Below, piece after piece: positions 1 to 64,000 of a DNA stretch of 64,000 bases. A model generated the notes under the pieces. That model did not search any database. It saw only the letters and a program-made list of their open reading frames with translations, and was not told where the DNA came from. This DNA comes from Silurus meridionalis (taxonomy: Eukaryota; Chordata; Actinopteri; Siluriformes; Siluridae): positions 18,422,525 through 18,486,524 of the forward strand of contig NC_060893.1 of NCBI RefSeq assembly GCF_014805685.1, written 5' to 3'. Both the position numbers and the translations under genes were made by a program. Positions within the stretch are counted from its first letter, which is position 1. Each line of letters begins with the position of its first letter.

Positions 1-484
1 CATAGTTAGCGTCTTTTTACTTTGACTTTTTTACTTTTATTAATTTAGGTAAGAGAACTGCCCTGGGGCATGATGAACATCTCACCCTTATCTCACCTAA
101 CATCAATGCAGACACCTTCATTTCCTCTTCTCCAGCTTATGATTAACCAATACACTGGAAACTATGAGAAACTGGAGCCTTCTGTCTGCTTCAGTATGAA
201 AACTGTCCTAAACCGAATCCTATAATAGCTATCATGACAGCTACAGGTAATGGTTACTCCATTGCAAGTTTATGACAAGACCATGTCAGTGTTATGATAC
301 AGGAGACAAGTAAAGTGCATCTGGGTCTATTTTTTACCGTGCACTTAGAGTTGTACAAATAGAAAGATTGGAGTCTAAGTGTGATTGGGAATTCCTGTCA
401 TGTTTGCCAGAGTGTAGCTTAAATGCGAACAAACGGAGAAGGTGAAAAAAACAGCACCTGGAAAAAAGTTGAAAGTGTCGGCTT

Positions 485-486
<2 letters not shown>

Positions 487-522
<36 letters not shown>
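487..522. repeat. (GT)n microsatellite
   Basis: About 18 uninterrupted GT units. Confidence 0.97.
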
Positions 523-523
<1 letters not shown>

Positions 524-1185
524 GGGGGATAGAGGTAGGGTTAATGTGGGAATCCCTGGACAATCATGGATATATCAGCTCATAGATGTTTCTCTCTCTC
601 TTTCTGTCTGTGTCTCACGGTGTAGGCAGTTGTGGCATGTGGGTGTTATTAATAGCGTGGTTTAGAGATTAGACAGAGAACACAAGGGAGTGTTCTCCCC
701 TTGACACATCCTGCTAAGCAGTTATGTCATTGCTACTTCAGTTTCGGGGCCAATTGTTGACTCAGTCGAGACACGTAAACATATTAATTTCCAACCTGGA
801 TTGACTACGTTATGGAATCTGGACCGACTACAATCTGTCTCGGGTTCATTACTTCAGCAAGTCAGCTGGCAGCCAGCGTAGAACTTGAGTTACCTCGAGC
901 TGTGGTCTGAGATCAAAGGACAGATAATGTTCTGACAGCAGGGTTCGAGAAACTCTCAGCCGCCACCGGAGAGGAGACAGGTGTTACTTTTCACCGTGTC
1001 ATGTCTCAAGGTCTCATTCTCTAGTTACTGGCTGTGAGCTAAACTTAGACAGGAGTGTGTTAGGAACGTTTGTCTTTGCGTGTGAGAGACTGAGTTTGTA
1101 TGAAGGTATGGAAGAACAGAAGTTTGACTAGAGGTATATAAAATAGAGGGATTTTAGCTCTCTCAAATCCACTGAAATATATTCG

Positions 1186-1310
1186 GTTAGATTAGATTAG
1201 ATTAGATTAGATTAGATTAGATTAGATTAGATTAGATTAAACTTTATTGTCATTGCACATGTTATGGTACAAGGCAATGAAATACAGTTAGTATCTAACC
1301 AGAAGTGCAT
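1186..1310 (-). mobile_element. Rex1/L2-like LINE 3' tail with (ATTAG)n
   Basis: About eleven ATTAG units followed by TAAACTTTATTGTCATTGCA, the reverse complement of a LINE 3' end that finishes in AATAAA and a short tandem repeat. Only the 3' end is present, as in 5'-truncated insertions. Confidence 0.65.
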
Positions 1311-2273
1311 TGGTAGCGGTGTAAAATATTTAAATATGTATAGGTTAGTAAGGCAATGATATATGATAGATATGAATAAATCATGATAAATGAATGAATA
1401 ATGTGATATGAATAATCTCAATATAAATTATATACAATACAATGGCCATGAGATTTTGTAGTGTTTATGAAAAGATCTCACTGATTCTTATTTTTGCTAA
1501 AATAAAGAATGAATTATTGAACTCAGCAGATGAAACAAATCAAATTGTTGTTTGTGAATTATGTGGGTGGAAATCAACCTTCAGAGTCTGATTAACTGGT
1601 GATTGATTCATTTCACAATGCAGTGAAACAGACTGTTAATACAGTCATCGAATATGATCAGATTGTCACTATTACAACAATTTGCACTCTATTTACTAGC
1701 ACATTACTGGGAAATTGAAAAGTGACAAGCAAAATGATACAACTCTAGATTTATAACTGATTAGTCATTCATTTGAAAGGCATTCACTCTATACTTCCAA
1801 AACCAAAGTATTCCAGTCTTTTTATCTAAGAAACCGTGATGTCATTAATGTTTGACTGTACATAAAGGATGAGATAAGGATTCTTCCTCATTTTGTATCA
1901 GGGAAATGTTTTTTACGGCTCTCCCATCTGGCTTGCTCATAATGGATCTGAATCTACATCCTGATTTCCGTAAGAACACTTGTTAAATGTCTAACACAAA
2001 TAAAATCGAATTCAATTGAATCAACACACGTACTGCTACACTGTTTGTATTCTGTACATGCATTGTTATATCTGTTAAAGCCCAGGTAACCAGTAGATAC
2101 CAAATCAACAGTGGTGATGCTGATACATTTGACATTTTGATCAAATCACCCAGAGCCTTAACTACACCAAATATTTGTTTGTTCTGATTAATGGGGAAAA
2201 AAAAGGTTCTTGTTTTTGCCGATCACTTTATTCATCATCGTGGAGTTTAATAAGTGTTTGTGTCCTGATTCAG

Positions 2274-39575
<37,302 letters not shown>

Positions 39576-40150
39576 ACAGCCATCGGGCATACCACTGGGC
39601 ACAAGACCGAGCTTTTGCATAAAGAAGCTGCTGGAGAAGATGTTTGTTCAGTGTTTAAATCAGTGGCTGTGTGTTATTTGTTCAGTATTGCCCAGTGTTC
39701 TATTGCACTGACTAGTGCAGTGATTTATTTGCACAAGTGGTTCTGGAAAAATCTGTATGTTGAATGCACAAGCCTGTACCAGCCTAGACTTAAAGAACAG
39801 ATTGATGGTTTAAAATGCTCACGTGGGCATATATTGCTATATATTGCTGTATATTGCGAAGAGGATCGTCTCAAAACCAATGAGGGAATGTTAAAGTTGC
39901 ATTGAGCTTAATATTGTTTTTCGTGTGGGCGGTTGGGGGGAAAGTCCTGTTGCTGAAATGCGAGAAAAATTAGGACAATTTCAGGATAAGAAATGAGGAT
40001 AATTTGTGCTGTGTATGTAATTTTATTCAAATAATGTAGGCAGAAGCAACGTTTTACACAAGAATTAGCGATGATTTTTTAGTATTAATGAGCAATGGCC
40101 TTTGAAGTACTTGGGAGATTTGCAATAAACATACAGTGCTTTGCCAAAAG
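39576..40150 (+). other. abcc5-like: Probable abcc 3' UTR
   Basis: Runs from the stop codon to just past AATAAA at 40124. No conserved frame and no named repeat. Confidence 0.5.
40124..40129 (+). promoter_or_regulatory. abcc5-like: Candidate polyadenylation signal AATAAA for abcc
   Basis: First canonical AATAAA after the abcc stop, 549 bp downstream, which implies a 3' UTR of roughly 570 bp. No transcript evidence; other A-rich candidates lie further on. Confidence 0.5.
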
Positions 40151-41004
40151 CTGTGTGAAGTAACCAAAGGAAAAAAAACACGGGGTCAGTCATTCCACTG
40201 AAGTTAAACACTACAGAGCAGAACTCTGCTGGTTTATTTCTGCTCATAAGCTTCATGTTGTGCCTAAAGCATTGTGCAATCAGTGTCTGTGTTTTGGAAA
40301 GGGAAGAAACTGCTGCCTATATTTTAGCTCCCGCTTCTTCATCGGTGCTTTGATTTGGATTCTTAAAACCGTCCTCGTTTTCAGCTCGGTTCTGCCGCTG
40401 TTCTCACATGTGGTAGCTAAATCGAGACGTTTAAATGAGTCAGTCCTCTCAGGATGAACAGAGTCTGTAGAGGCTTTCACAGGAGGCTCTAATGAATCCT
40501 TGAAAAAAAAAAAATGACACATCCAACTGACATCTGCATCGTGCATAAAAACATAATTATGAAAACTTGTTTTGTGTATGAATGTGTCTTGTTCTGACAA
40601 ATCTCAATAGCCCCATTAGCATCTTTTCTTAAAATGCAGCTATTAGGCAAAACAATTGCACATGTGTGGGTGGCTAAAAACCACACAACAATGAATAGAG
40701 TGAAATGTAGGATGCAATTTTTCACTTCGCCATCCTCTGGTATAGAGATATTCCTCTAGGAGAAACCTTGATGGAAGCTGACTGTTTAATTACGCTGAGG
40801 ACAAAAGCAATTTGCTTTATGATTGATTGTTGTTTATATGACATGCTTTCTGGTGGACTGACATTGTATTGAAAAGTTTCTTGTCGTATCAAAGTGTTTT
40901 TTGCACATTTGTCATAAAAATGCTTTTTTTGATTAAAGGTATTTTTCTACATTAAAACATTCCAGGGTTATTTTTTTTACACACATAAACACTCATCGTC
41001 CAGT

Positions 41005-41890
41005 ATTGGGAACGCCGAACACACATTCATGCAGTTATCTAATCAGCCGATCGTGTGGCAGGTTCAGGTCAAGAGCTCCAGTAAATGTTCATATCAAACA
41101 TCAGAATGAGGGAAAATGTATTCTTTGGAATCATTGAGGCAACAACTTCACTTTATACCAGAATAATCTTGATGAATATGAACCCATCTGTCTGAAAGCT
41201 TAGGCCGCAAATAAAAGGCCAAGTAAAAGTCTAGATCTCAAACCCACTGAGAGAAACTTTGATGAAATCTTAAGAGAGCTATACATTATTGAACGCTCTC
41301 AAACATCCATGAACCGAAGCAATGTTGTCAAGATGGATTTCTTCAGAACGATGTTAGAGACTGAGAAACTCCTTTAGATATGGTTTTCTTCAGGATCATG
41401 TTTCTAAAAGTGGTTCTACATGCTGCTGAAATATAGGGTTTTCATGTATTAGGTTTCAGAATGCTGTTCAATAATGTTCAACAAGCACATGGGTCTGATG
41501 CTTAGGTGTCCACAAACACTTAGCCGTATGTTTTGCATATGAATAATGTAATTAGTGTCCCTAATGGCAAATTCAGCTCCTGTTTGCTGTTTAAATAACC
41601 TTCACTCTTGTGGAAAAATTCTCCATTAGATTAGATGGAGATTTGTTCTCACTCAGCTACAAGGGTGTTAGTAAAGTCAGATACTAATGTATTCATCCCA
41701 AAGATGCTCAGTAGGGTTGAGTTCAGAGCTCCTTTGCAACACATTCAAGATCTTCCAAATTTTTCAACCCAAAGAAACCATATCGAGCTAACTTTGTGCA
41801 CATAAGGTCATGCTGGAACAGTTTTGAATCTCCTAGTTTGTGGTAAAAGTTTGGGAAAGAATCACATTTTGCTGAAAAAGTCGGTTGTCG
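41005..41890. mobile_element. Decayed Tc1-like elements
   Basis: AATCAGCCGATCGTGTGGCA and ATCAAACATCAGAATGAGGG (about 41040-41110) look like one fish Tc1 family; ACAAGGGTGTTAGTAAAGTC, AGATGCTCAGTAGGGTTGAG and GCTGGAACAGTTTTGAATC (41660-41835) like another. No intact ends. Confidence 0.6.
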
Positions 41891-41897
41891 TGAACAG

Positions 41898-42013
41898 GTT
41901 TCCTTGTTTGTGTCTGAATTGCATTATGTTGGAATGAGGTACGAAGGCAACAGAAAGAAGAATATTACTGACCTCATACCAACATAATGCAATTCAGACA
42001 CAAACATGGAAAC
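41898..42013. repeat. Near-perfect 43-bp inverted repeat
   Basis: Arms 41898-41940 and 41971-42013 differ at only two positions, with a 30-bp spacer. The right arm abuts the 3' end of the antisense RTE copy. Confidence 0.95.
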
Positions 42014-42468
42014 TCTGTACTCTACATCTGCCTCTTTCAATCCTACTTCCTGTATGTCTTCCCTCATTACATCCATAAACCTCTTTCTTGATCTTCCTAT
42101 TTTCCTCCTTCCTGGTGGCTTCATCCTCAGCATTCTCCTACCGATATACCCCATGTCCCTCCTCTGCACAAGTCCAAACCATCTCAATCTCTGCACATCT
42201 CCCTTATTCTTGAAGATCGGTACCAGCACACTTCTTCTCCATTCCTCAGGCATCCTCTCACCTTCCAAAATCTTGTTAAACAATCTGGTTAAAAACTCCA
42301 CTGCCATCTCTCCTAAACATCTCCATGCTTTTACTGGTATGTCATCTGGTCCAACTGACTTTCCACTCTTTATCTTCTTAATATTTGCTCTCACTTCTTC
42401 CTTATTAATCCTATCCACTTCCTGCTTCACCATCTCCACACCATCCAACCTTCTCTCTCTTTCTCTTT

Positions 42469-42473
<5 letters not shown>

Positions 42474-42509
<36 letters not shown>
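42474..42509. repeat. (CT)n microsatellite inside the RTE frame
   Basis: Expansion within former coding sequence, giving a run of alternating Arg and Glu on the minus strand. Confidence 0.95.
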
Positions 42510-42520
<11 letters not shown>

Positions 42521-43033
42521 ATCTTCCTTGTTCATCAGCTCCTCAAAATACTCCCTCCATCTTCTCAACACACTCTCCTCACTAGTCAACACATTTCCGT
42601 CTCCATCCTTTATTGCTCTAACCTGCAGTACATCCTTCCCAGCTCGGTTCCTCTGCCTGGCCAACCTGTATAAATCCTTTTCTTCTTCCTTCGTGTCCAA
42701 CCTCTCATACAGCTCCTCATATACCTTTTCCTTGGCTTTCACCACATCCCTCTTCACCTGCTGCAGCATCTCCTTGTACTCCTGCCTACATTTCTCATCT
42801 CTTTGTCAATCTCAATTCTGTTTCACCAACCACTTTCTCCTTATGCTTTCCTGCACTTCCTCATTCCACCACCACGTCTCTTTGTCTTCCTTTCTATTTC
42901 CAGATGTCACACCAAGTATCTTTCTAGCTGTCTCCCTTATCACTTCTGCAGTAGTTGCCCATCCAGGACCTCTTCACCACCACTGGGCCCCTGTCTGACC
43001 TGTTCTCTGAATCTCACACTACAGTCTTCCTCC

Positions 43034-43711
43034 ATTAATAAACAAGCTTCAGTTAGTCCACAATGCAGCAGCCAGAGTTCTTACAAGGTCAAGAAAATAT
43101 GATCACATAACCCCAATCCTATCGTCCCTACATTGGCTTCCTGTTAAGTTTCGAATAGACTACAAACTACTACTACTCACTTATAAAGCACTAAATGGTT
43201 TGGCTCCCATGTATCTAGACGTACCAGTGCCATTTGGATCCCGCTACATGTGTGGAGTTTGACATTGGACCTCCTGGAGTGTTTAAAGGCTCTGGCATGG
43301 AGAAGCTGATGCTGGATCTGTGATGATCACAAATGTTGAGCTTATAAAACTAGGAGCTACTAACCATATAGACTGTATAAGACTGTAGAAAGAACATCAC
43401 TTATAATCTTATACTCCAGTAATCATGTTAGTTCTCACTCTCCAGTGTTCTGTATTGTTGAAAGATTTATGATCAAACTCTTGATGTCACCCAAAATGAG
43501 GATGGGTTCCCCTTTTGAGTCTGGTTCCTCTCAAGGTTTCTTCCTCATAACATCTAAGGGAGTTTTTCCTTGCCACAGTCACCACGGCTTGCTCATCAGG
43601 GACAAATTCACACCATTCACCCTAACTGTTGATTTGTGTAAAGCTGCTTTGAGACAATGTCTGTTGTGAAAAGCGCTATACAAATAAACCTGACTTGACT
43701 TGACTTGACTT
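43034..43711 (+). mobile_element. Rex1/L2-like LINE 3' end inserted into the RTE
   Basis: Reads LQLVHNAAARVLTRSRKYD and SSLHWLPVKFRIDYKLLL, the C-terminus of a CR1/L2/Rex1-group polyprotein. A 3' UTR ending CAAATAAACCTGACTTGACT follows, with a (GACTT)n tail. Comparison with the RTE at about 24860 shows clean entry between TTCCTCC and CAGTTTCC. Confidence 0.85.
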
Positions 43712-44033
43712 CAGTTTCCACCATCTTATTCTTCTTTCAGTCGTCACTCTCCTCCCCTTCTTCTTCTCCAAAACCATCCTACAGACCACCATCTGATGCT
43801 ATCTTGCTACACTGTCCCCCGACAACACCTTACAGTCTCTAATCTCCTTCAGGTTGCATCTCCTACATAGAACATAGTCCATCTGTGTGCACCTTCCTCC
43901 ACTCCTATACATCACCCTATGATCCTCCTTTTTCTCAAAATAAGTGTTCACCACTGCCATTTCCATCCTTTTAGCAAAATCTACCACCATCTGCCCTTCC
44001 ACATTCCTCTCCTTAAAGCCATACCTACCTGTG

Positions 44034-45119
44034 CCAATGGATCTCTAACTTCCTGACAGACAGACCACAAGCCGTACGGGTGGGAAAACACACCTCATCC
44101 ACTCTCACCCTCAGCACTGGCGCTCCCCAGGGTTGTGTTCTGAGCCCCCTGCTGTACTCACTGTACACATATGACTGTGTGGCCACTTGCAACTCCACCA
44201 CCTTTATCAAGTTTGCTGACGACACTGTTGTGGTGGGCCTGATCCCCAACAACGACGAGATGGCCTACCTACAGGAGTTTAAAAACCTGGAGAGATGGTG
44301 TCAGGAGAACAACCTTCCCCTGAACGTCAGCAAGATTAAGGAGTTAATAGTAGACTTCAGCGCAAAGCGGGAGCAGTCATACCAACCGCTCAACATTAAC
44401 GGGACCCTAGTGGAGAGAGTGGACAGTTTCCGGTACCTGGGTGTTCACATCACACAAGACCTGTCTTGGTCCTGTCACATCAACAACCCTGGAGAAGAAG
44501 GCTCGGCAGCGTCTGTACCATCTGAGACGCTTAAGGGACTTTGAACTTCTCTCTCTCAGGTGCTAAAGACTTTCTACACTTGCACTATTGAGAGCGTACG
44601 GGTATCATCACTTCCTGGTTCGGGAACACCACCATGCAGGACAGGCGAGCCTTCCAGAGGGTGGTGCGTTCAGCTAAACGTACATCCACACCGAGCTCCC
44701 TAACCTGCAGGACATCTACAGCACGCGGTGCCGTACCAGAGCCAGGAAGATTGTGAAGGACCTCAGCCATCCCAACAATGGACTCTTTTCTTTGTTGCTT
44801 TCAGGGAAACGCTTCCACTCCCTGAAAGCGAACACAGAGAGAATGAGGAGGAGCTTCCTCCCGCATATGTTTACTGTTTATACGCATCCTTGTATATACA
44901 CTTTTTTTTCACATATATCTTTATATATTATATATTTTATATAGTTTATAGTTTTTCTTTTTATTTATTTACCTCTTTTGTTTTTTCCTTGGTTTATTTT
45001 TTCCCTCATTTTATTCCCTCATACCGGACCGTCATAAAAAGCATTTCAGCATTTCATGTCGTACTCTGTATGTATGTATGTGTATGTGACAAATAAAAGA
45101 TTAAATTAGATTTGATTTA
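44034..45119 (+). mobile_element. Rex1/L2-like LINE, 5'-truncated 3' portion
   Basis: Frame 44080-44544 reads [53 protein letters not shown] and [14 protein letters not shown], the RT palm region. It then frameshifts, and a 3' UTR ends GTGACAAATAAAAGATTAAA with a GATTT-type tail. The FADD box is intact but the frame is broken downstream. Confidence 0.9.
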
Positions 45120-45244
45120 AAGTGTTTGAGGTTTACATCTTATTTTTTAATGATGTTATCTGAAGTGTATTAGAATTTATTTGTGGAAAAAAATTGAATA
45201 AAAAATAAATAATACAAATGTAAATAAGTAAATAATAAAATGTA

Positions 45245-45253
<9 letters not shown>

Positions 45254-45313
<60 letters not shown>
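45254..45313. repeat. (AT)n microsatellite
   Basis: Uninterrupted AT units forming the left border of the hairpin. Confidence 0.95.
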
Positions 45314-45321
<8 letters not shown>

Positions 45322-45353
45322 TACAATAAAAATGGCAGCGATCACAAAAACAA

Positions 45354-45424
<71 letters not shown>

Positions 45425-45472
45425 GCTTGTTTTTTGTGATCGTTGCCATTTTTATTGTATTTATTAATATAT
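45313..45472. repeat. Inverted repeat around a (TA)n core
   Basis: Left arm ATTAATAAATACAATAAAAA then TGGCAGCGATCACAAAAACA; right arm TGTTTTTTGTGATCGTTGCC then ATTTTTATTGTATTTATTAA. The centre is about 65 bp of TA (45356-45422). Two or three mismatches only. Confidence 0.92.
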
Positions 45473-45599
45473 AATTTTCATTTATTCATTGAGTGACATG
45501 TGTCCCTGAGAGAACCCCGTCTCTAGGCGACACATACGGGTTTTCACAACCGTCTTCCCATAATTCCACCGGACCGGAAACCCTCACTCGTCAGGGTTT

Positions 45600-60770
<15,171 letters not shown>

Positions 60771-61162
60771 TAACGAAGTGCAGTGCAGAAGGTGCTTGCA
60801 GGGGGGGGGTTCCACAAGCTCGTACGAGGTCCATCAATATGCTGGTGTTTTGTAAAGAATGATACAATTTACAGTCACTGCTTATCTCATAATCTTTGAA
60901 TAATTCTAGCAGTTTGAAGAAGAGTTCAAGCCCAAATGCTCCCGTTCACAGTAAAGCTGTTAAAGATGATCACAGGTTAAAGCGTGGCCTGATTTATTTT
61001 AGCAAAGCTCATGCGACCGACATGCGAGTGTTGAGATTTAACAAAACACCTATTAAATATTCAGTGAAGTTATTAAAGCCACAGGGAAGCGAAATCCATG
61101 CTTGCTTTCTAATACGCTTAATGAATAATTGAAAGTATGAATAATTGATGTTTTCTGCTTTC

Positions 61163-63440
<2,278 letters not shown>

Positions 63441-63441
63441 T

Positions 63442-63793
63442 AAGGGTGTGCAATATTGGGGAAACAAAGATATTTCGAGGATTTTTATCAGACGATAATA
63501 TCAGACAATAATTTAAAAATGTGTTTTAAATGTCTTACATTGTACCAGCTCACTATTACAATGTCAATAATATACTGATTAATTGAAACAATATATTGAA
63601 GGGTACTTATTATTTAAAACTGAAGCATTCCAGTAAGAACAACAAAAAAATTACTGCTCTACCGTAAAGTGAATTTGACCAGATACGGGGGATTTTCACT
63701 TCATGCAGCGTTTTGATTGGTTAATGAAAAACGAGTGATATACCTCATAATTTGATTCTGCATATCGGTAAAACATGTATCGCACACCCCTGC
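63442..63793. mobile_element. MITE with GGGTGTGCAATATTGG end (copy 3)
   Basis: AAGGGTGTGCAATATTGGGG on the left and CATGTATCGCACACCCCTGC on the right form an inverted pair. The interior is short and AT-rich, unlike copies 1 and 2, so it may be a related subfamily. Confidence 0.7.
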
Positions 63794-64000
63794 TGTGTTT
63801 TCTTCTTTCGTTATCTCTCTGTTCCTGGCTTTCTTTTTCTCGCTCAATAAGCAAACACGCGCTGATGCAGAGCACTGACCCATAGCTGTCGTTGTGGGAT
63901 GTGTGTATCTGCAGGCCATTTCCATACTAATAAGCTTTTATTTGCTCATTATCTCCCTGCTAAGCTTTTGGCCCCAGTCCACCAGAGTAAAGCGAAAAGC

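Larger units (their letters stand above)
1..2273. other. Upstream intron of abcc; no exon seen
   Basis: I looked for the ABCC5 segment that precedes LQALW (the GLFSCMTFSWL-type region) and did not find it, so earlier exons are outside the window. The stretch holds a GT repeat, a LINE 3' tail and otherwise unremarkable AT-rich DNA. Confidence 0.6.
42000..44033 (-). mobile_element. RTE-type LINE copy lacking the RT core
   Basis: Minus-strand frame includes KSGKSVGPDDIPVKAWRCLG, ILEGERMPEEWRRSVLVPIF, then jumps straight to RLRWFGLVQRRDMGYIGRRM, so RT motifs are deleted. An R/E-rich run comes from a CT microsatellite at 42474-42509. Endonuclease sequence (MEGQMVVDFAKRMEMAVV, MDYVLCRR) resumes at about 43712-44033 beyond a foreign insertion. 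Confidence 0.9.

Noticed and set aside
42006..42998. 330-codon plus-strand frame
   Set aside because: Antisense of the RTE copy whose real reading direction is minus; the poly-Ser-Leu run comes from a CT repeat.

Overview
The window is vertebrate, almost certainly teleost, genomic DNA. It holds two protein-coding genes with many exons on the + strand, and most of the rest is introns and intergenic DNA full of transposon remains and microsatellites. The repeats (RTE and Rex1/L2-like LINE fragments, Tc1-like elements, CA/GT and TCTA microsatellites, a tRNA-like SINE with an Ostariophysi-type tail) suggest an ostariophysan fish, perhaps a catfish. That last step is a weak inference.

Gene 1 (about 2274-39575) is the body and 3' end of an ABCC-subfamily ABC transporter of the ABCC5/ABCC12 (MRP5/MRP9) clade. 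Twenty-six exons could be joined by hand with consistent phases, giving 1290 residues and a stop. The N-terminal roughly 145 residues, promoter and first exons lie upstream of the window. Both membrane domains and both nucleotide-binding domains are intact, with the usual ABCC asymmetry. One intron uses a GC donor.

The intergenic region (39576-45860) holds the gene 1 3' UTR, Tc1-like relics, and a nested LINE complex: an antisense RTE copy that has lost its RT core, with a Rex1/L2-like 3' end inserted into it and a second Rex1/L2-like fragment next to it. It also holds two perfect or near-perfect hairpins.

Gene 2 (45861 to beyond 64000) is med12, the Mediator kinase-module subunit. Sixteen exons (789 codons plus one base) are visible, from the start codon to the block ending NRKSTAET; the rest of the gene is outside the window. 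A TATA-less promoter with CCAAT, GC-box and ETS-like motifs lies just upstream. One intron again appears to use a GC donor.

I see no operon-like, CRISPR-like or otherwise unknown multi-gene system. The unusual content is structural: nested transposons, long inverted repeats in introns, two GC-AG introns, and a SINE tail pressed against a splice donor. The two genes are co-oriented neighbours with no evident functional link: one is a plasma-membrane exporter and the other a nuclear transcription regulator.
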